Assembly: GCA_025361645.1 (NCBI GenBank)
Contig: JANYKI010000107.1
Location: 1 to 40,777 of the forward strand
Direction: 5' to 3'
Origin: Methanothrix sp.
GTDB taxonomy: Archaea; Halobacteriota; Methanosarcinia; Methanotrichales; Methanotrichaceae
DNA: 40,777 nucleotides
Part shown: positions 9,410-19,700 of the stretch, piece after piece
Position numbering within the stretch: the first letter of the stretch is position 1
How the letters are laid out: each line of letters begins with the position of its first letter
Program-made: the position numbers and the translations under genes
Notes under the pieces: model-generated
Seen by the model: only the letters and a program-made list of their open reading frames with translations
Databases searched by the model: none
Told to the model about the DNA's origin: nothing

Positions 9410-9831
9410 ACCAACTTGATGAGAAAAGTTGTAATCTCATTTTTGAAGGAAGAAGGCTGGAACCGGTCTCATTAGAGTGTAATATGGTGGGATTTTGCAG
9501 CAAGTGTGACCTGGACCTGGAGAGCCTGGCATATCATTGCACAGAATCGAACTGGCTGGTCAGTGTTCATTGCAAGAATGAGCACCTTATTCTGATGCGC
9601 TATGATCGGCAGTGGAACTGGCAAGGCGACTATGATCTGGAGATATACACGGAAAAAGTGAGTGTATCCTCAATTGCCAAAGAGAAGCTAGAAACGGTCT
9701 TCACCCAGGCCGAGATCAGAGACATGTTGGCCTGCGAACTGAGCGCGCCCTATACCCGGCAAAACCTCTATCGGGCCCGGGCCAAGTATGAGAAATTCGA
9801 GAAGCTCTTCGGCATAAAGATTGAGGTTTAG
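9406..9831 (+). CDS. Hypothetical protein, 4-nt overlap with dapB
   Basis: 141 aa, start overlaps the dapB stop; CSKC motif and additional Cys residues. Confidence 0.7.
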   Translation: MNQLDEKSCNLIFEGRRLEPVSLECNMVGFCSKCDLDLESLAYHCTESNWLVSVHCKNEHLILMRYDRQWNWQGDYDLEIYTEKVSVSSIAKEKLETVFTQAEIRDMLACELSAPYTRQNLYRARAKYEKFEKLFGIKIEV

Positions 9832-9848
9832 CAATTGTTAGTTAGTCG

Positions 9849-9960
9849 CTCTGTGCGTCCTTTGTGAGCTTTATGTCTCTGTGGTGGAAACGTCGTTAGC
9901 CGCTGGTTATAACCAATGGCTACCAACCATTCACTACAGAGACCCGAGAAGCGCACAGAG
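9849..9960. repeat. Imperfect long inverted repeat between convergent genes
   Basis: CTCTGTGCG (9849-9857)/CGCACAGAG (9952-9960), GTCTCTGT (9875-9882)/ACAGAGAC (9936-9943), central perfect palindrome TGGTTATAACCA (9904-9915). Confidence 0.75.
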
Positions 9961-9999
9961 AACTCCCAGAGGACTCTATTATTCTATTGCCCAAGAACC

Positions 10000-10854
10000 T
10001 TAAGCATTCTTATGGCTTTCCACCAACTCTTTGGTGGTGACAAAGCTGGCGCCTTTGCTTGCTGCATATTCTACGAACTTCTTGTAGGCATCCAGGTATT
10101 CATCTGATCCGGAGACCGTATTGGTGAAGACCACGACCATTGGTTCACCCTTGCCGGCTGACTCATCGAATTTGCCGGCAAGTTGGTTATACCACTGCGT
10201 ACCGTTCAAGCCGGCCGTTTTTGCCGACGCGTCCATCATGCGAAATGCTTGCCCCTCGCTCACAGGAACCACATAAAAGGCAGACCCGTTCATGAGATAG
10301 GGCAAAGCTTTGCCCTGGCTTTCCGGCAATCCCATTTCGTCTACCAGATACAATATTGCCAGATCATCCAGGATCTTGTATTGGCTCTGGTTAAAGGAAT
10401 TGGGCACTGGCAGGTAGCCGGCCACTTTGAGCTGCTCTACTCCGCAGATATAGTCATTCTCAACGTATCTCTTGGTCTTACGAAGCCTGGCATCCTGATC
10501 CTCGAAGGAGACCAATTCGTCGCCTCCGTTCATACCCCCCATCATCAGTTCATGATTACTTTTGGAGCCGAGCATAGTGACATATAGCGGATAAATACTA
10601 TTGGCAATATCTCCCGTGACGGATATCGAGACGACAAGTCCTTTGGAGTCCGCCTCATTGAGCAGATTTGTGGTGGAGTTCATCTCTAAGTCCTCCTTTT
10701 CTGCCAGACTCTTTCCCTCAGCTTGTGGGGACTGCTGCATTTTTACAATCAGATTCACGACGCCGGTTCCATTCTGTGCACACGCGCCTGCAAAAATAAG
10801 CTGTGCCATTAATATGGCCAGTCCTACATAAAACAACATTCTCTTTAGATACAT
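10000..10854 (-). CDS. Secreted/lipoprotein-like hypothetical protein, polysaccharide-deacetylase-like C-terminus
   Basis: Signal peptide MYLKRMLFYVGLAILMAQLIFAGACAQ; C-terminal YLDAYKKFVEYAASKGASFVTTKELVE resembles NodB-fold proteins. ORF 10000..10896. Confidence 0.7.
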   Translation of the reverse strand: MYLKRMLFYVGLAILMAQLIFAGACAQNGTGVVNLIVKMQQSPQAEGKSLAEKEDLEMNSTTNLLNEADSKGLVVSISVTGDIANSIYPLYVTMLGSKSNHELMMGGMNGGDELVSFEDQDARLRKTKRYVENDYICGVEQLKVAGYLPVPNSFNQSQYKILDDLAILYLVDEMGLPESQGKALPYLMNGSAFYVVPVSEGQAFRMMDASAKTAGLNGTQWYNQLAGKFDESAGKGEPMVVVFTNTVSGSDEYLDAYKKFVEYAASKGASFVTTKELVESHKNA

Positions 10855-11408
10855 TTTCCTTTCACCTCTCCTGTTTATTTTAGGCATAGTATACATACAA
10901 TTGCGAATTACTGCAAATCTTCTAAATTATTTGTGCTTTTCATGCTAATAATACTTGTGGTTGTCAAAAATTTAAACCGTCGCGCATAAAATTTAATGAA
11001 AAATTAATATCGTTATATTATCATATTGCTCGATATCTGTATAAAATAAATATAAAACTTTTGTTTTGCTAATTGCATGCCGTATACAAATACAAATTGA
11101 ACTTTGGGCGTTTAGATATTAAATTATATAATATTGTAATTAAGAGTAAATAGCAATATTTTAAACAAGTAATTTCCGAAAAATGGTGAAAAACTTCAAA
11201 TAGATAAGCTGATGACCAATTATATGTTTATCTGAATTTGGTCTTGGAAAGGATGTATCTAATGCTATTGCCGGTATGGATAAAAGCAAGATAGTTATTA
11301 CAATAATAGGTCTGTTCGAAAAAAATCTATCTGATAGCAAGAGACGAGATGCCTCTGATTAAGATAACCCGACACAGGCCGAATAATTGGGATATAGGAG
11401 GAAAAATC

Positions 11409-14400
11409 ATGTCATATCATAGCAAAGCGATAACTTTAGTAATGCTATTATCGCTGGTTTACCTGCTGACGGGATCATCGCTGGGCGCGGCTGCGCCCGG
11501 TCTCGCCGTAAATCAGCTCGTAACCTCTGGACAGACTGTGACCTTGCAAGCTCCTTCTGGAGATTACCTCTATCAATGGACCGCTGTGACTGGCGGCGCT
11601 ACCATTGGCCAGGGGGCGGCGCGGAGTTTTTCATTTAAAGCTCCCCTGGTATCTCAGGATGAGAGCTCGAAGGCGGTCACAATCTCGCTGTTCATAAGAA
11701 CCAAAGAGGGAGGTTGTGTCAACCAAACGAGTACAGATATTAGTGTCTATTCCCTGCCGGTTTGCGGCATAAGCGGACCCGCACAAGTCGGTCCCTATGA
11801 AACCGCCGCGTACAGTTATACGGGCGGCACAGGCGGCAAACTGACATTTGTGTGGAATGTGGACGGCAAGAAGATAGATGGAGCCACCGGGCCAAATGTC
11901 AACATAGATTGGACCCAATACAGTCCCGTCAATCACACCATCGGCATGACCTTAACCAAGGATTACTCTGATGTGGCCCCCGGCTCAACTAATCCATTCC
12001 GCAGCATAACCTGTACTTATAGGACTAATGTTACCTACACCACGGGAATGGAGGTAGTTAAGACCGCTTCGGCAACTACAGCATCAGTCGGCCAGGCCGT
12101 TACCTATACCTATACGGTCCGAAATACAGGAACAATAGGCATAAACGCTCTGACCCTGGTGGATGACAAACTCGGCACGCTTGTGCCCGCTGCAAGGACT
12201 ATTCTGCCGGGAGTTTCAACAACTGCAACCAGCATTTACACCATCAAAGAGAGCGATCTGCTTGGGCCCCTTAACAATACTGCAGTTGCTTCCGGCGTTG
12301 AGGATAGAACTAAGAAACCAGTAAGTGCCACAGCCAGTGCCACCGTGGCTCTGACCTATAACGCAGCCTTAAGTCTGACTAAAGTGCCCTCCTCTACCAC
12401 TGCCAAGGTGGGAGATACGGTGACTTACAGGTTCACTGTGACAAACACCGGCAATGTCACAATAAAGGGCTTGAACCTGACGGATGACAAGCTCGGAACC
12501 ATAAAGACCGACAAGAATGAACTGGCTCCAGGAGCGGTAGCATCAGCATCTGCAACCCATGTCATATTGGAGAGCGATCTGCCTGGACCTCTGACCAATT
12601 TGGCCACTATCCAGGGTACGGATAGCCAGAACAAGCCGGTTACGGCGACAGCTACAGCAACTATTGCTCTGACCTATACCGCTGGTCTCGCCGTAACTAA
12701 GACACCGTCTTCTAATAATGCCAAAGTAGGAGATACGGTAACTTACCAGTTCAGCGTGAAGAACAACGGTTCTGTCACAATAAACGGACTGGCTCTTAAC
12801 GATGACAAGCTAGGCGTCATCACCCTGGACAAGAATTCTCTGCCACCAGGCGAGACGGCCACGGGGTCAGCCACGCACTTGGTCGTTGAGACGGAACTGC
12901 CCGGACCTTTGACCAATGTGGCCACAGCAACAGGCACAGACAGTCAGAACGTTCCGGTTACTGGCCGGGCGACTGCATCGGTCGTGCTTACCTACACTGC
13001 CACTCTGCAAGTAACCAAGACTCCTTCCGCCCAAACGGCCAACGTGGGCGAGACTGTAACCTATCAATTCCAGGTAAAGAACACGGGATCGGTTACTATC
13101 AATACACTGGCTCTCGTGGACGATAAGCTCGGCACCGTCGCCCTGGACAGGACTTCTCTGCCACCAGGCGAGACGGCCAATGGATCGGCAACGCACACCG
13201 TTATCGAGACGGATCTGCCTGGACCCTTGACCAATGCCGCATCGGTCTCGGGCACTGATAGCCAGGGCAAGCCGGTTGCAGGCCAAGCTACTGCTTCGGT
13301 CAAGCTTACCTACGTCGCCGCTCTGCAAGTGACCAAAACACCATCTTTGAAGACGGCTGCCGTGGGAGAGACCGTCACCTACCAGTACTCCGTGATGAAC
13401 ACAGGAAAGGTGACAATCAATGCTCTGATCCTGACGGATGACAAGCTCGGCGATATCAAACTGAATATAGCCCTGCTGGCTCCGGGCGAGACAGCCACGG
13501 GATCCACTGCACACACAGTCGTCGAGACTGATCTGCCTGGACCTTTGACCAACGTCGCCACTGCCAGAGGCACAGACAGCCAGAATAAGCCGGTTACAAC
13601 TACAGCCAGAGCCTCAGTAGCGCTTACATACACAGCCACGATGGAATTTACCGAGTCTCCATCTGCTACTACGGCCAAAGTAGGAGAGAGCGTAACCTAC
13701 ACCTACACTGTGAAAAACACGGGAACGGTTGCCATCAAAGGGCTGACCCTGAAGGACAACAAGCAGAATAACATCAAAGTGGACAAAGACACACTGGCTC
13801 CAGGCGAGACTGCCACCGGATCGGCAGCGCACCTTGTAGTCGAGGCTGATCTGCCCGGACCATTGACCAATGTCGACACTGCTGCGGCAACGGACAGCAT
13901 CGGCAAAGCAATTACAGCGCAGGCCGGTTCCACTGTGCCGTTGAGCTATTCTGCAGGCATGGAGATAATCAAAACCCCATCGACTACTGCGGCCAAAGTG
14001 GGAGAGACTGTAACCTACTCCTACACAGTGAGAAACACAGGAACGGTTGCTATCAATGATCTTGCTCTCAAAGACGATAAGCTGGGTGAGATCAAGATAA
14101 GCAATAAAAAGCTGGCCGTAGGCGAGACTGCCACCGGATCGGCAACGCACCTTGTAGTCGAGGCTGATCTGCCCGGACCATTGACCAACGTCGTCACAGG
14201 CACGGCTACTGACAGACAGGGACGACCGATTACAGCCTCGGCAACGGCATCTGTAACGTTAACCTACACTGCCGCCCTGACAGTTACCAAAGAGCCCTCA
14301 GCCAAATCCACGGGCGTTGGTGACACTGTAACCTACAAGTTCACTGTGAAGAACACAGGAACCGTTACCGTCCTTGGATTGACCCTCAGTGACGACAAGC

Positions 14401-15488
14401 TCGGAGCTATCAAGTCGGATAAGGATACACTCGCACCTGGCGAGACCACGACAGCTTCGATTGGACACATCATTGTAGAGTCGGATCTGCCAAGCCCCCT
14501 GACCAACGTGGTTACTGCTGCTGCTACGGACCGCCAGAAACAGCCGGTAAAAGCTACAGCCACAGCCTCAGTAGTGTTGACCTACACCACTGCTTTGGAG
14601 ATGACTAAGGTTGCAACGCCCGCTTCTGCAAAAGTTGGTGAGACGGTAACTTACACCTATACCATAAAGAACAACGGAAAGGTCACAGTCAAGGCTTTGA
14701 GCCTGACGGACGATAAGCTGGGACCAGTCAAATTAGACAAAGACTCTGTAGCACCGGGAGGGACAGTTACAGGAAAAGCAAGTTACGCCATCGTTGTAGG
14801 AGACGCACCTGGACCTGAAATCAAGAGAGCTCTCGTCAAGGGCAATGATCCAGTGGGCGTCGGCGTCAGCGCCGATGCATCTGCAACTGTAACCATAACC
14901 AGAGATGCCATCACTCCAGTGGTGACATGCGTTTCAGAAAACAAAGACGGCACTTACACCGCATTCTTTGGCTACAGCAACACGAACAGCTATCCAGTCA
15001 CCATCAATGTAGGAAAGAATAATCAATTTACTCCGCCCCCAGACGGCCAGGGACAGCCCACCAGCTTTGAACCGGGAAGCCAGGCGGCTGTCTTTGCAGT
15101 CGTATCAAAGGGAGACTCTTTAGTCTGGCATCTGGAGGAAAAGACAGCAGAGGCCAACAAGAACTCAGGCGGATGCGCCCAGGCGGCTTGCGGATTGGAT
15201 GGCCCCGCTGCGCTATGCAAGAATAAGGAGGAAACCTATAGCTACACTGTAAAAGAGGATGCCCAGTTCAAGCAAAGCTATGACTGGTCGATGGATGAGA
15301 AACCTGTGGGCTCCGGCAAGAGCATTAGCCTCTCCGGAAGCAACTTCGATTTGGGTGAACACAAACTCAAAGTGCTGGTAACCAGGAATTACAAAGAAAT
15401 GTTCTGGTCCAGCAAAGAATGCAGCATGGATATAAAGGTCATACCCGAACCATCTGCGGATATATCCATGGCGGAGGAGGCAAGTTAA
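11409..15488 (+). CDS. Large surface protein with nine DUF11-like tandem domains and flanking Ig-like domains
   Basis: Signal peptide; repeated TYTA.L.VTKTPS...AKVGETVTYTYTVKNTG...DDKLG...L.PGETATGSATH.VVE.DLPGPLTN. ORF 11349..15488; ATG at 11409 follows GGAGG. Confidence 0.9.
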   Translation: MSYHSKAITLVMLLSLVYLLTGSSLGAAAPGLAVNQLVTSGQTVTLQAPSGDYLYQWTAVTGGATIGQGAARSFSFKAPLVSQDESSKAVTISLFIRTKEGGCVNQTSTDISVYSLPVCGISGPAQVGPYETAAYSYTGGTGGKLTFVWNVDGKKIDGATGPNVNIDWTQYSPVNHTIGMTLTKDYSDVAPGSTNPFRSITCTYRTNVTYTTGMEVVKTASATTASVGQAVTYTYTVRNTGTIGINALTLVDDKLGTLVPAARTILPGVSTTATSIYTIKESDLLGPLNNTAVASGVEDRTKKPVSATASATVALTYNAALSLTKVPSSTTAKVGDTVTYRFTVTNTGNVTIKGLNLTDDKLGTIKTDKNELAPGAVASASATHVILESDLPGPLTNLATIQGTDSQNKPVTATATATIALTYTAGLAVTKTPSSNNAKVGDTVTYQFSVKNNGSVTINGLALNDDKLGVITLDKNSLPPGETATGSATHLVVETELPGPLTNVATATGTDSQNVPVTGRATASVVLTYTATLQVTKTPSAQTANVGETVTYQFQVKNTGSVTINTLALVDDKLGTVALDRTSLPPGETANGSATHTVIETDLPGPLTNAASVSGTDSQGKPVAGQATASVKLTYVAALQVTKTPSLKTAAVGETVTYQYSVMNTGKVTINALILTDDKLGDIKLNIALLAPGETATGSTAHTVVETDLPGPLTNVATARGTDSQNKPVTTTARASVALTYTATMEFTESPSATTAKVGESVTYTYTVKNTGTVAIKGLTLKDNKQNNIKVDKDTLAPGETATGSAAHLVVEADLPGPLTNVDTAAATDSIGKAITAQAGSTVPLSYSAGMEIIKTPSTTAAKVGETVTYSYTVRNTGTVAINDLALKDDKLGEIKISNKKLAVGETATGSATHLVVEADLPGPLTNVVTGTATDRQGRPITASATASVTLTYTAALTVTKEPSAKSTGVGDTVTYKFTVKNTGTVTVLGLTLSDDKLGAIKSDKDTLAPGETTTASIGHIIVESDLPSPLTNVVTAAATDRQKQPVKATATASVVLTYTTALEMTKVATPASAKVGETVTYTYTIKNNGKVTVKALSLTDDKLGPVKLDKDSVAPGGTVTGKASYAIVVGDAPGPEIKRALVKGNDPVGVGVSADASATVTITRDAITPVVTCVSENKDGTYTAFFGYSNTNSYPVTINVGKNNQFTPPPDGQGQPTSFEPGSQAAVFAVVSKGDSLVWHLEEKTAEANKNSGGCAQAACGLDGPAALCKNKEETYSYTVKEDAQFKQSYDWSMDEKPVGSGKSISLSGSNFDLGEHKLKVLVTRNYKEMFWSSKECSMDIKVIPEPSADISMAEEAS
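12045..14900 (+). repeat. Nine ~310-330 bp coding tandem repeats (DUF11-like domains)
   Basis: Nine occurrences of the (V/T)TYT.(A/T/G)..(V/M)TK.P..AKVGETVTY start motif. Confidence 0.85.
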
Positions 15489-15637
15489 AAAGGAGCCGAT
15501 GATGCTACTATGCACCTGAGCCATTTCGCCCAGGTGCAAATCTTTTCTTTATTTGAATAATAAATATATAATAAATATATAACTTAAATAGAAATATATA
15601 GGAGTATATACCATAATGAGTAAACGTAAGGAGAATC

Positions 15638-16720
15638 TTGCATAGGTGGATTATGACTATGATTTGGGCCAGCGTCTTGGGTCTCATGCTTCTTGCTCTG
15701 ATCATGCAGCCGGCCCTATCCGAGGACTGGCCGGACTGCAAATTCCAATGCCAGGCCAATGATGTAACCATATCCAGGCTTTGGCTGGGCGATGATCGGG
15801 GGGCAGATCTGTTTTCGGCAGTGTCGGGTGAAAAGCAATCCTGTTATCTATGGGCTACATTTCGTAATAATGCCAATGCGCCTCGATATGCAGTCATCCT
15901 GCTGGCCGATCTGTACTACAATGGCACATTAAGCCGATCTTTTTATAACGATGGCCTTTGCGTCCTGGACAAAATAGAAGCAAAGACCACATTGAACTAT
16001 CCCATCTACGGTATGATCTGGACGAGAGGAGAAGAGGTTGAGCTCAAAAGGCTAGTGCTGAGCTGGGAGACGGCCAAAGGTACAAGCTGCAGCCAGGCAT
16101 TTCGCAAGTGCAGCAATCGCAATACAAAGTGCTACGGAGGACCGGAAGCTGTGTTTTCGGCAGAGATGCCTCTTTCTGCCTTCTTCGCCGGGGACCCACA
16201 GGATTGCTCTGGTATTGTCAAATTCATAGACCAGACGACCGGAGGAATTGGACCATATGCCTACGATTGGGATTTTGGCGACGGATTTCATAACCCGACG
16301 AAGAATCCGACTCACACTTATGACCGTCCAGGAACCTACACAGTGAGATTGCAGACGAGAGATCGATCCGGCAAGGTGGCTTTCGTCAGCCGGCAGATCG
16401 TCGTTAATGTCTGTCCTTGCACTATTGTCGGGCAGGATAACGCCTGTCTGAGCAAGACCGAGACCTACAAAGTCACTTTGACCGGCTTTATTCCGGGCTC
16501 AATTCAATGGCAATTGGACGGAAAGGAGATCGATGGGGGTGAGTCACATGAAGGAGAAAGCATAGACATTGATTGGCAGAAATTTGGACTGGGCCAACAT
16601 GATCTACAGGTTCATGTGACCGATGAAAATGCCGAGAACGGCCCGAAGCAGTGGGCCGCGTGTAATATGACCATAACCGTTACACCTGAGCCTATGGCGA
16701 TTATTAGCTGGGTAGTGTGA
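15638..16720 (+). CDS. Secreted PKD-domain protein with C-terminal Ig-like domain (TTG start)
   Basis: Signal peptide; PKD motif YDWDFGDGFHNPTKNPTHTYDRPGTYTVRL; C-terminal CNMTITVTPEPMAIIS. Confidence 0.8.
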   Translation: MHRWIMTMIWASVLGLMLLALIMQPALSEDWPDCKFQCQANDVTISRLWLGDDRGADLFSAVSGEKQSCYLWATFRNNANAPRYAVILLADLYYNGTLSRSFYNDGLCVLDKIEAKTTLNYPIYGMIWTRGEEVELKRLVLSWETAKGTSCSQAFRKCSNRNTKCYGGPEAVFSAEMPLSAFFAGDPQDCSGIVKFIDQTTGGIGPYAYDWDFGDGFHNPTKNPTHTYDRPGTYTVRLQTRDRSGKVAFVSRQIVVNVCPCTIVGQDNACLSKTETYKVTLTGFIPGSIQWQLDGKEIDGGESHEGESIDIDWQKFGLGQHDLQVHVTDENAENGPKQWAACNMTITVTPEPMAIISWVV

Positions 16721-16726
16721 GATTGA

Positions 16727-19700
16727 TTGAAGAAATGTTCTAATTCATTGAGACATTTTGCTCGGTCATGCCCCCTGGTGAAGATATTTGTCACCTTAGT
16801 GAGCACTGCTCTGATTTTAGCTTTTTTAAATATCGCTCCCGTTTTGGCCGCCCTGGAAAAAGAGGTGCAGTCGGGGAGCATTTTCAACTTTGTTGCCAAT
16901 AACGTATCTCAAGAAGGTGTCTCTTTTCAGTGGAGCGCATCTGATGGAAGCCCAACGAGCTCCACGGAAAGATCTTTTCGATGGACGGCACCTGTTGTCG
17001 ATTCACCCCAGAATGTGGTCATATCGCTAAATATAACTAACTCCTATGGTTGCTGTAAATATTATAATGATACTTATAATATTCGTGTGGTCCCTAAATC
17101 AGTGGCCAAGATCGTCTTGAAAAAAGATTGCTTATTCACGGCACCCGTCCGAATAGGGGACCATGTATTATACACTTATAACGTAACAAACCAGGGAACT
17201 TTGCCTCTTGTGGACTTGAATCTCACTGACTTGCAGAACTGGGGACCGGATTGCCTGCCCGTTTACAGAAGGGGTGATGATGGAAACGGGGTGCTTGATC
17301 CGGGAGAATCATGGTGGTATGAATACGATTATCGGGTTTTAGATCCTTCCGACTATCCTATACTTCGCATCATGCAAAGCAAGATGGGTTCCACACAGTT
17401 GTCAGAGACTATACAACGACTGATGGAAAAGAAGGTTCGCCTCGTGATTGTGATGGAGAACTTACGTCGATTTGCAGGTCAATTCGACATGCAGGCCGCT
17501 ACGCTGGTCACAAGTCAGCAAATCCTAAACTATACATATTACAATTACAGCAATGAAGTGACAGGAGAATCCTTTTGCAAGATCGTTGATCTTAAAGGCA
17601 ATCTGAATAGAACCATCTACCTGGATCCCATATCCGGTGCCGTGTTAACGGTGCGTTTTACGGCATTTGGCAAGATACTCTCCGAAGAACTCTACTATCC
17701 TCCGCCCGGAACTAGAGAGTACTTCAAAATAGAGTATGATTTGCCAGCGAAGGGATATAATACTATCACTATCATTGATTATAAATCCGGCGATACACTA
17801 ATTCTGATTGTAGACAGCCGGGGAAATATTTTGAGCAAGGAGTATCGAAGAACTCCTGGATATCAGCTCTACATAGAGAGATTTTTACTCAAGAATAAGG
17901 CCCGCGTGACTGCTAAAACCAGAGACGGAAAAGATGTGTCCGATTCGGATTCATTCACTTTGGAGGTCTTCCGGCCCATGCCCAATTTACGAGTGACAAA
18001 GACCGCCCAGCCGGAACCGGTAAGCTCAGGAGGTCTCCTGAACTATTCCATCGTTTATGAAAACACTGGTGGTTCAGATGCCCATGATGTTGTGATCAAG
18101 GAGACTTACAATAAGAGCATCACCTTCCTCACGGCAGACCCTGCCCCGGATACGGGGACTGTGAATAGGTGGAGCCAGGGAGATCTCAAGATAGGGGAGT
18201 CGGGCCGGATACAAATCCAGGCCAGGGTCAGTGCCCTTGCCTTGCCCGGATCGGTAATTACCAATCAGGTAGTTCTGACGTGCAAGGAAAACTCCACTGC
18301 AATTAGTATCATCAATACCACTGTGGGTGGCAATGATTTGAATATTACCAAGATCGCTTCTGCAAATTTCGTGTCTCCCGGCAAGAACCTGACCTATATG
18401 ATAATGTATCGAAATAATGGTTCAATAAAGCAGACCAATGTGACGATTCAAGATTGGCTGGACCAATACGTCGATCTGGTCAACGGCAGCTCCCAAAAAT
18501 ATCTCTTGTGGCGGCTGGGAGATTTGAATCCGGGCGAGGGGGGCACAATAACCATAACGGTGAAGGTAAAGAATGCGATTCCAGTGAATGCTTCTAAAAT
18601 CATAAATAAATATAGAATAAATTCCCACCTGTTTGCCGGGAAAACTGCGACATTAGTGACAGGGTTGATTCACGGCGGATTGAATATTACCAAGAGAGCT
18701 TCCTCAGATTTCGTGCCCCCCGGCAGGGAGCTGACCTATACCATAACCTATCGAAATGAGGGCTCTGTAAACCAGACCAATGTGACGATTCACGATTGGC
18801 TGGACCAATACGTCGATCTGGTCAACGGCAGCTCCCAAAGATATCTCATGTGGCGCCTGGGAGATTTGAAATCGAACGATAGTGGCACAATAACCATAAA
18901 GGTGAAGGCAAATATTACTATTCCCAAGGATGTTTCTAAAATCATCAATACATATGGAATAAATTCTACTCTGGTTGCATTGAAAAAAGCGACATTAGAA
19001 ACGGATGTGGTCCATTCCCTCTGGATCCGGAAGAAGGCTGATAAGAGCATCTACAACAGGGAAGATAACATAACTTATACTATTAATTACGGGAATACGG
19101 AAAACCGTTCTGCCTATAATGTGACGGTCACCGACCTTCTTCCCAAGGTGATTCTCCTCAGTGTGTCTCCTCCACCCAGTACTATGAGCGGCAATAACCT
19201 GACCTGGATAGTTGGAACTTTAGGCAATAATTCATCTAGAACCATTCAAATAATGGTACAGATCCCGAAGAAAGCGAAGGCGAATTTTTATGAGACCTCT
19301 CTGGTGCAAGGCAATGGCTATGCTTATGTCCGGAAAGGATTTGACACCCTGGAAAAGAAAGAGGCACTCATAAACAGAGCAAGGATATCAGGATACTATG
19401 GAATATATCTATATAAAGTCATCAGCAATTCAACCGTCACTATTCTCGGCTCGCCCGGCACCAGTATTTCCAGTCTGGAGCATGGAAGCGGTTACTACAA
19501 AGAGGAGGCAAAGAGCAGCCTGCATCAAGAAAATAAGAGCATCAGCCTGGAAAAGAATCTGTTTGCCAAATACGGGAAGACTGCCTTTCTCCTGCCTGGG
19601 AATCGAAGCCTTAATTACGATTCATTGTGGTCGGATCGAACTCGCATTGAGAACCGGATCCTGGGCGATTCCCTCAGTGAAAAATATCTATACGCCGATA

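Noticed and set aside
11216-11362. Short frame ...EFGLGKDVSNAIAGMDKSKIVITIIGLFEKNLSDSKRRDASD* upstream of the large surface protein
   Set aside because: Looks protein-like but has no convincing start and no identifiable family; possible relic, unsupported.
12425-14563. Series of minus-strand ORFs across the DUF11 repeat gene
   Set aside because: They mirror the repeat periodicity of the plus-strand gene (similar antisense peptides repeated), as expected from antisense frames of a repeat array.
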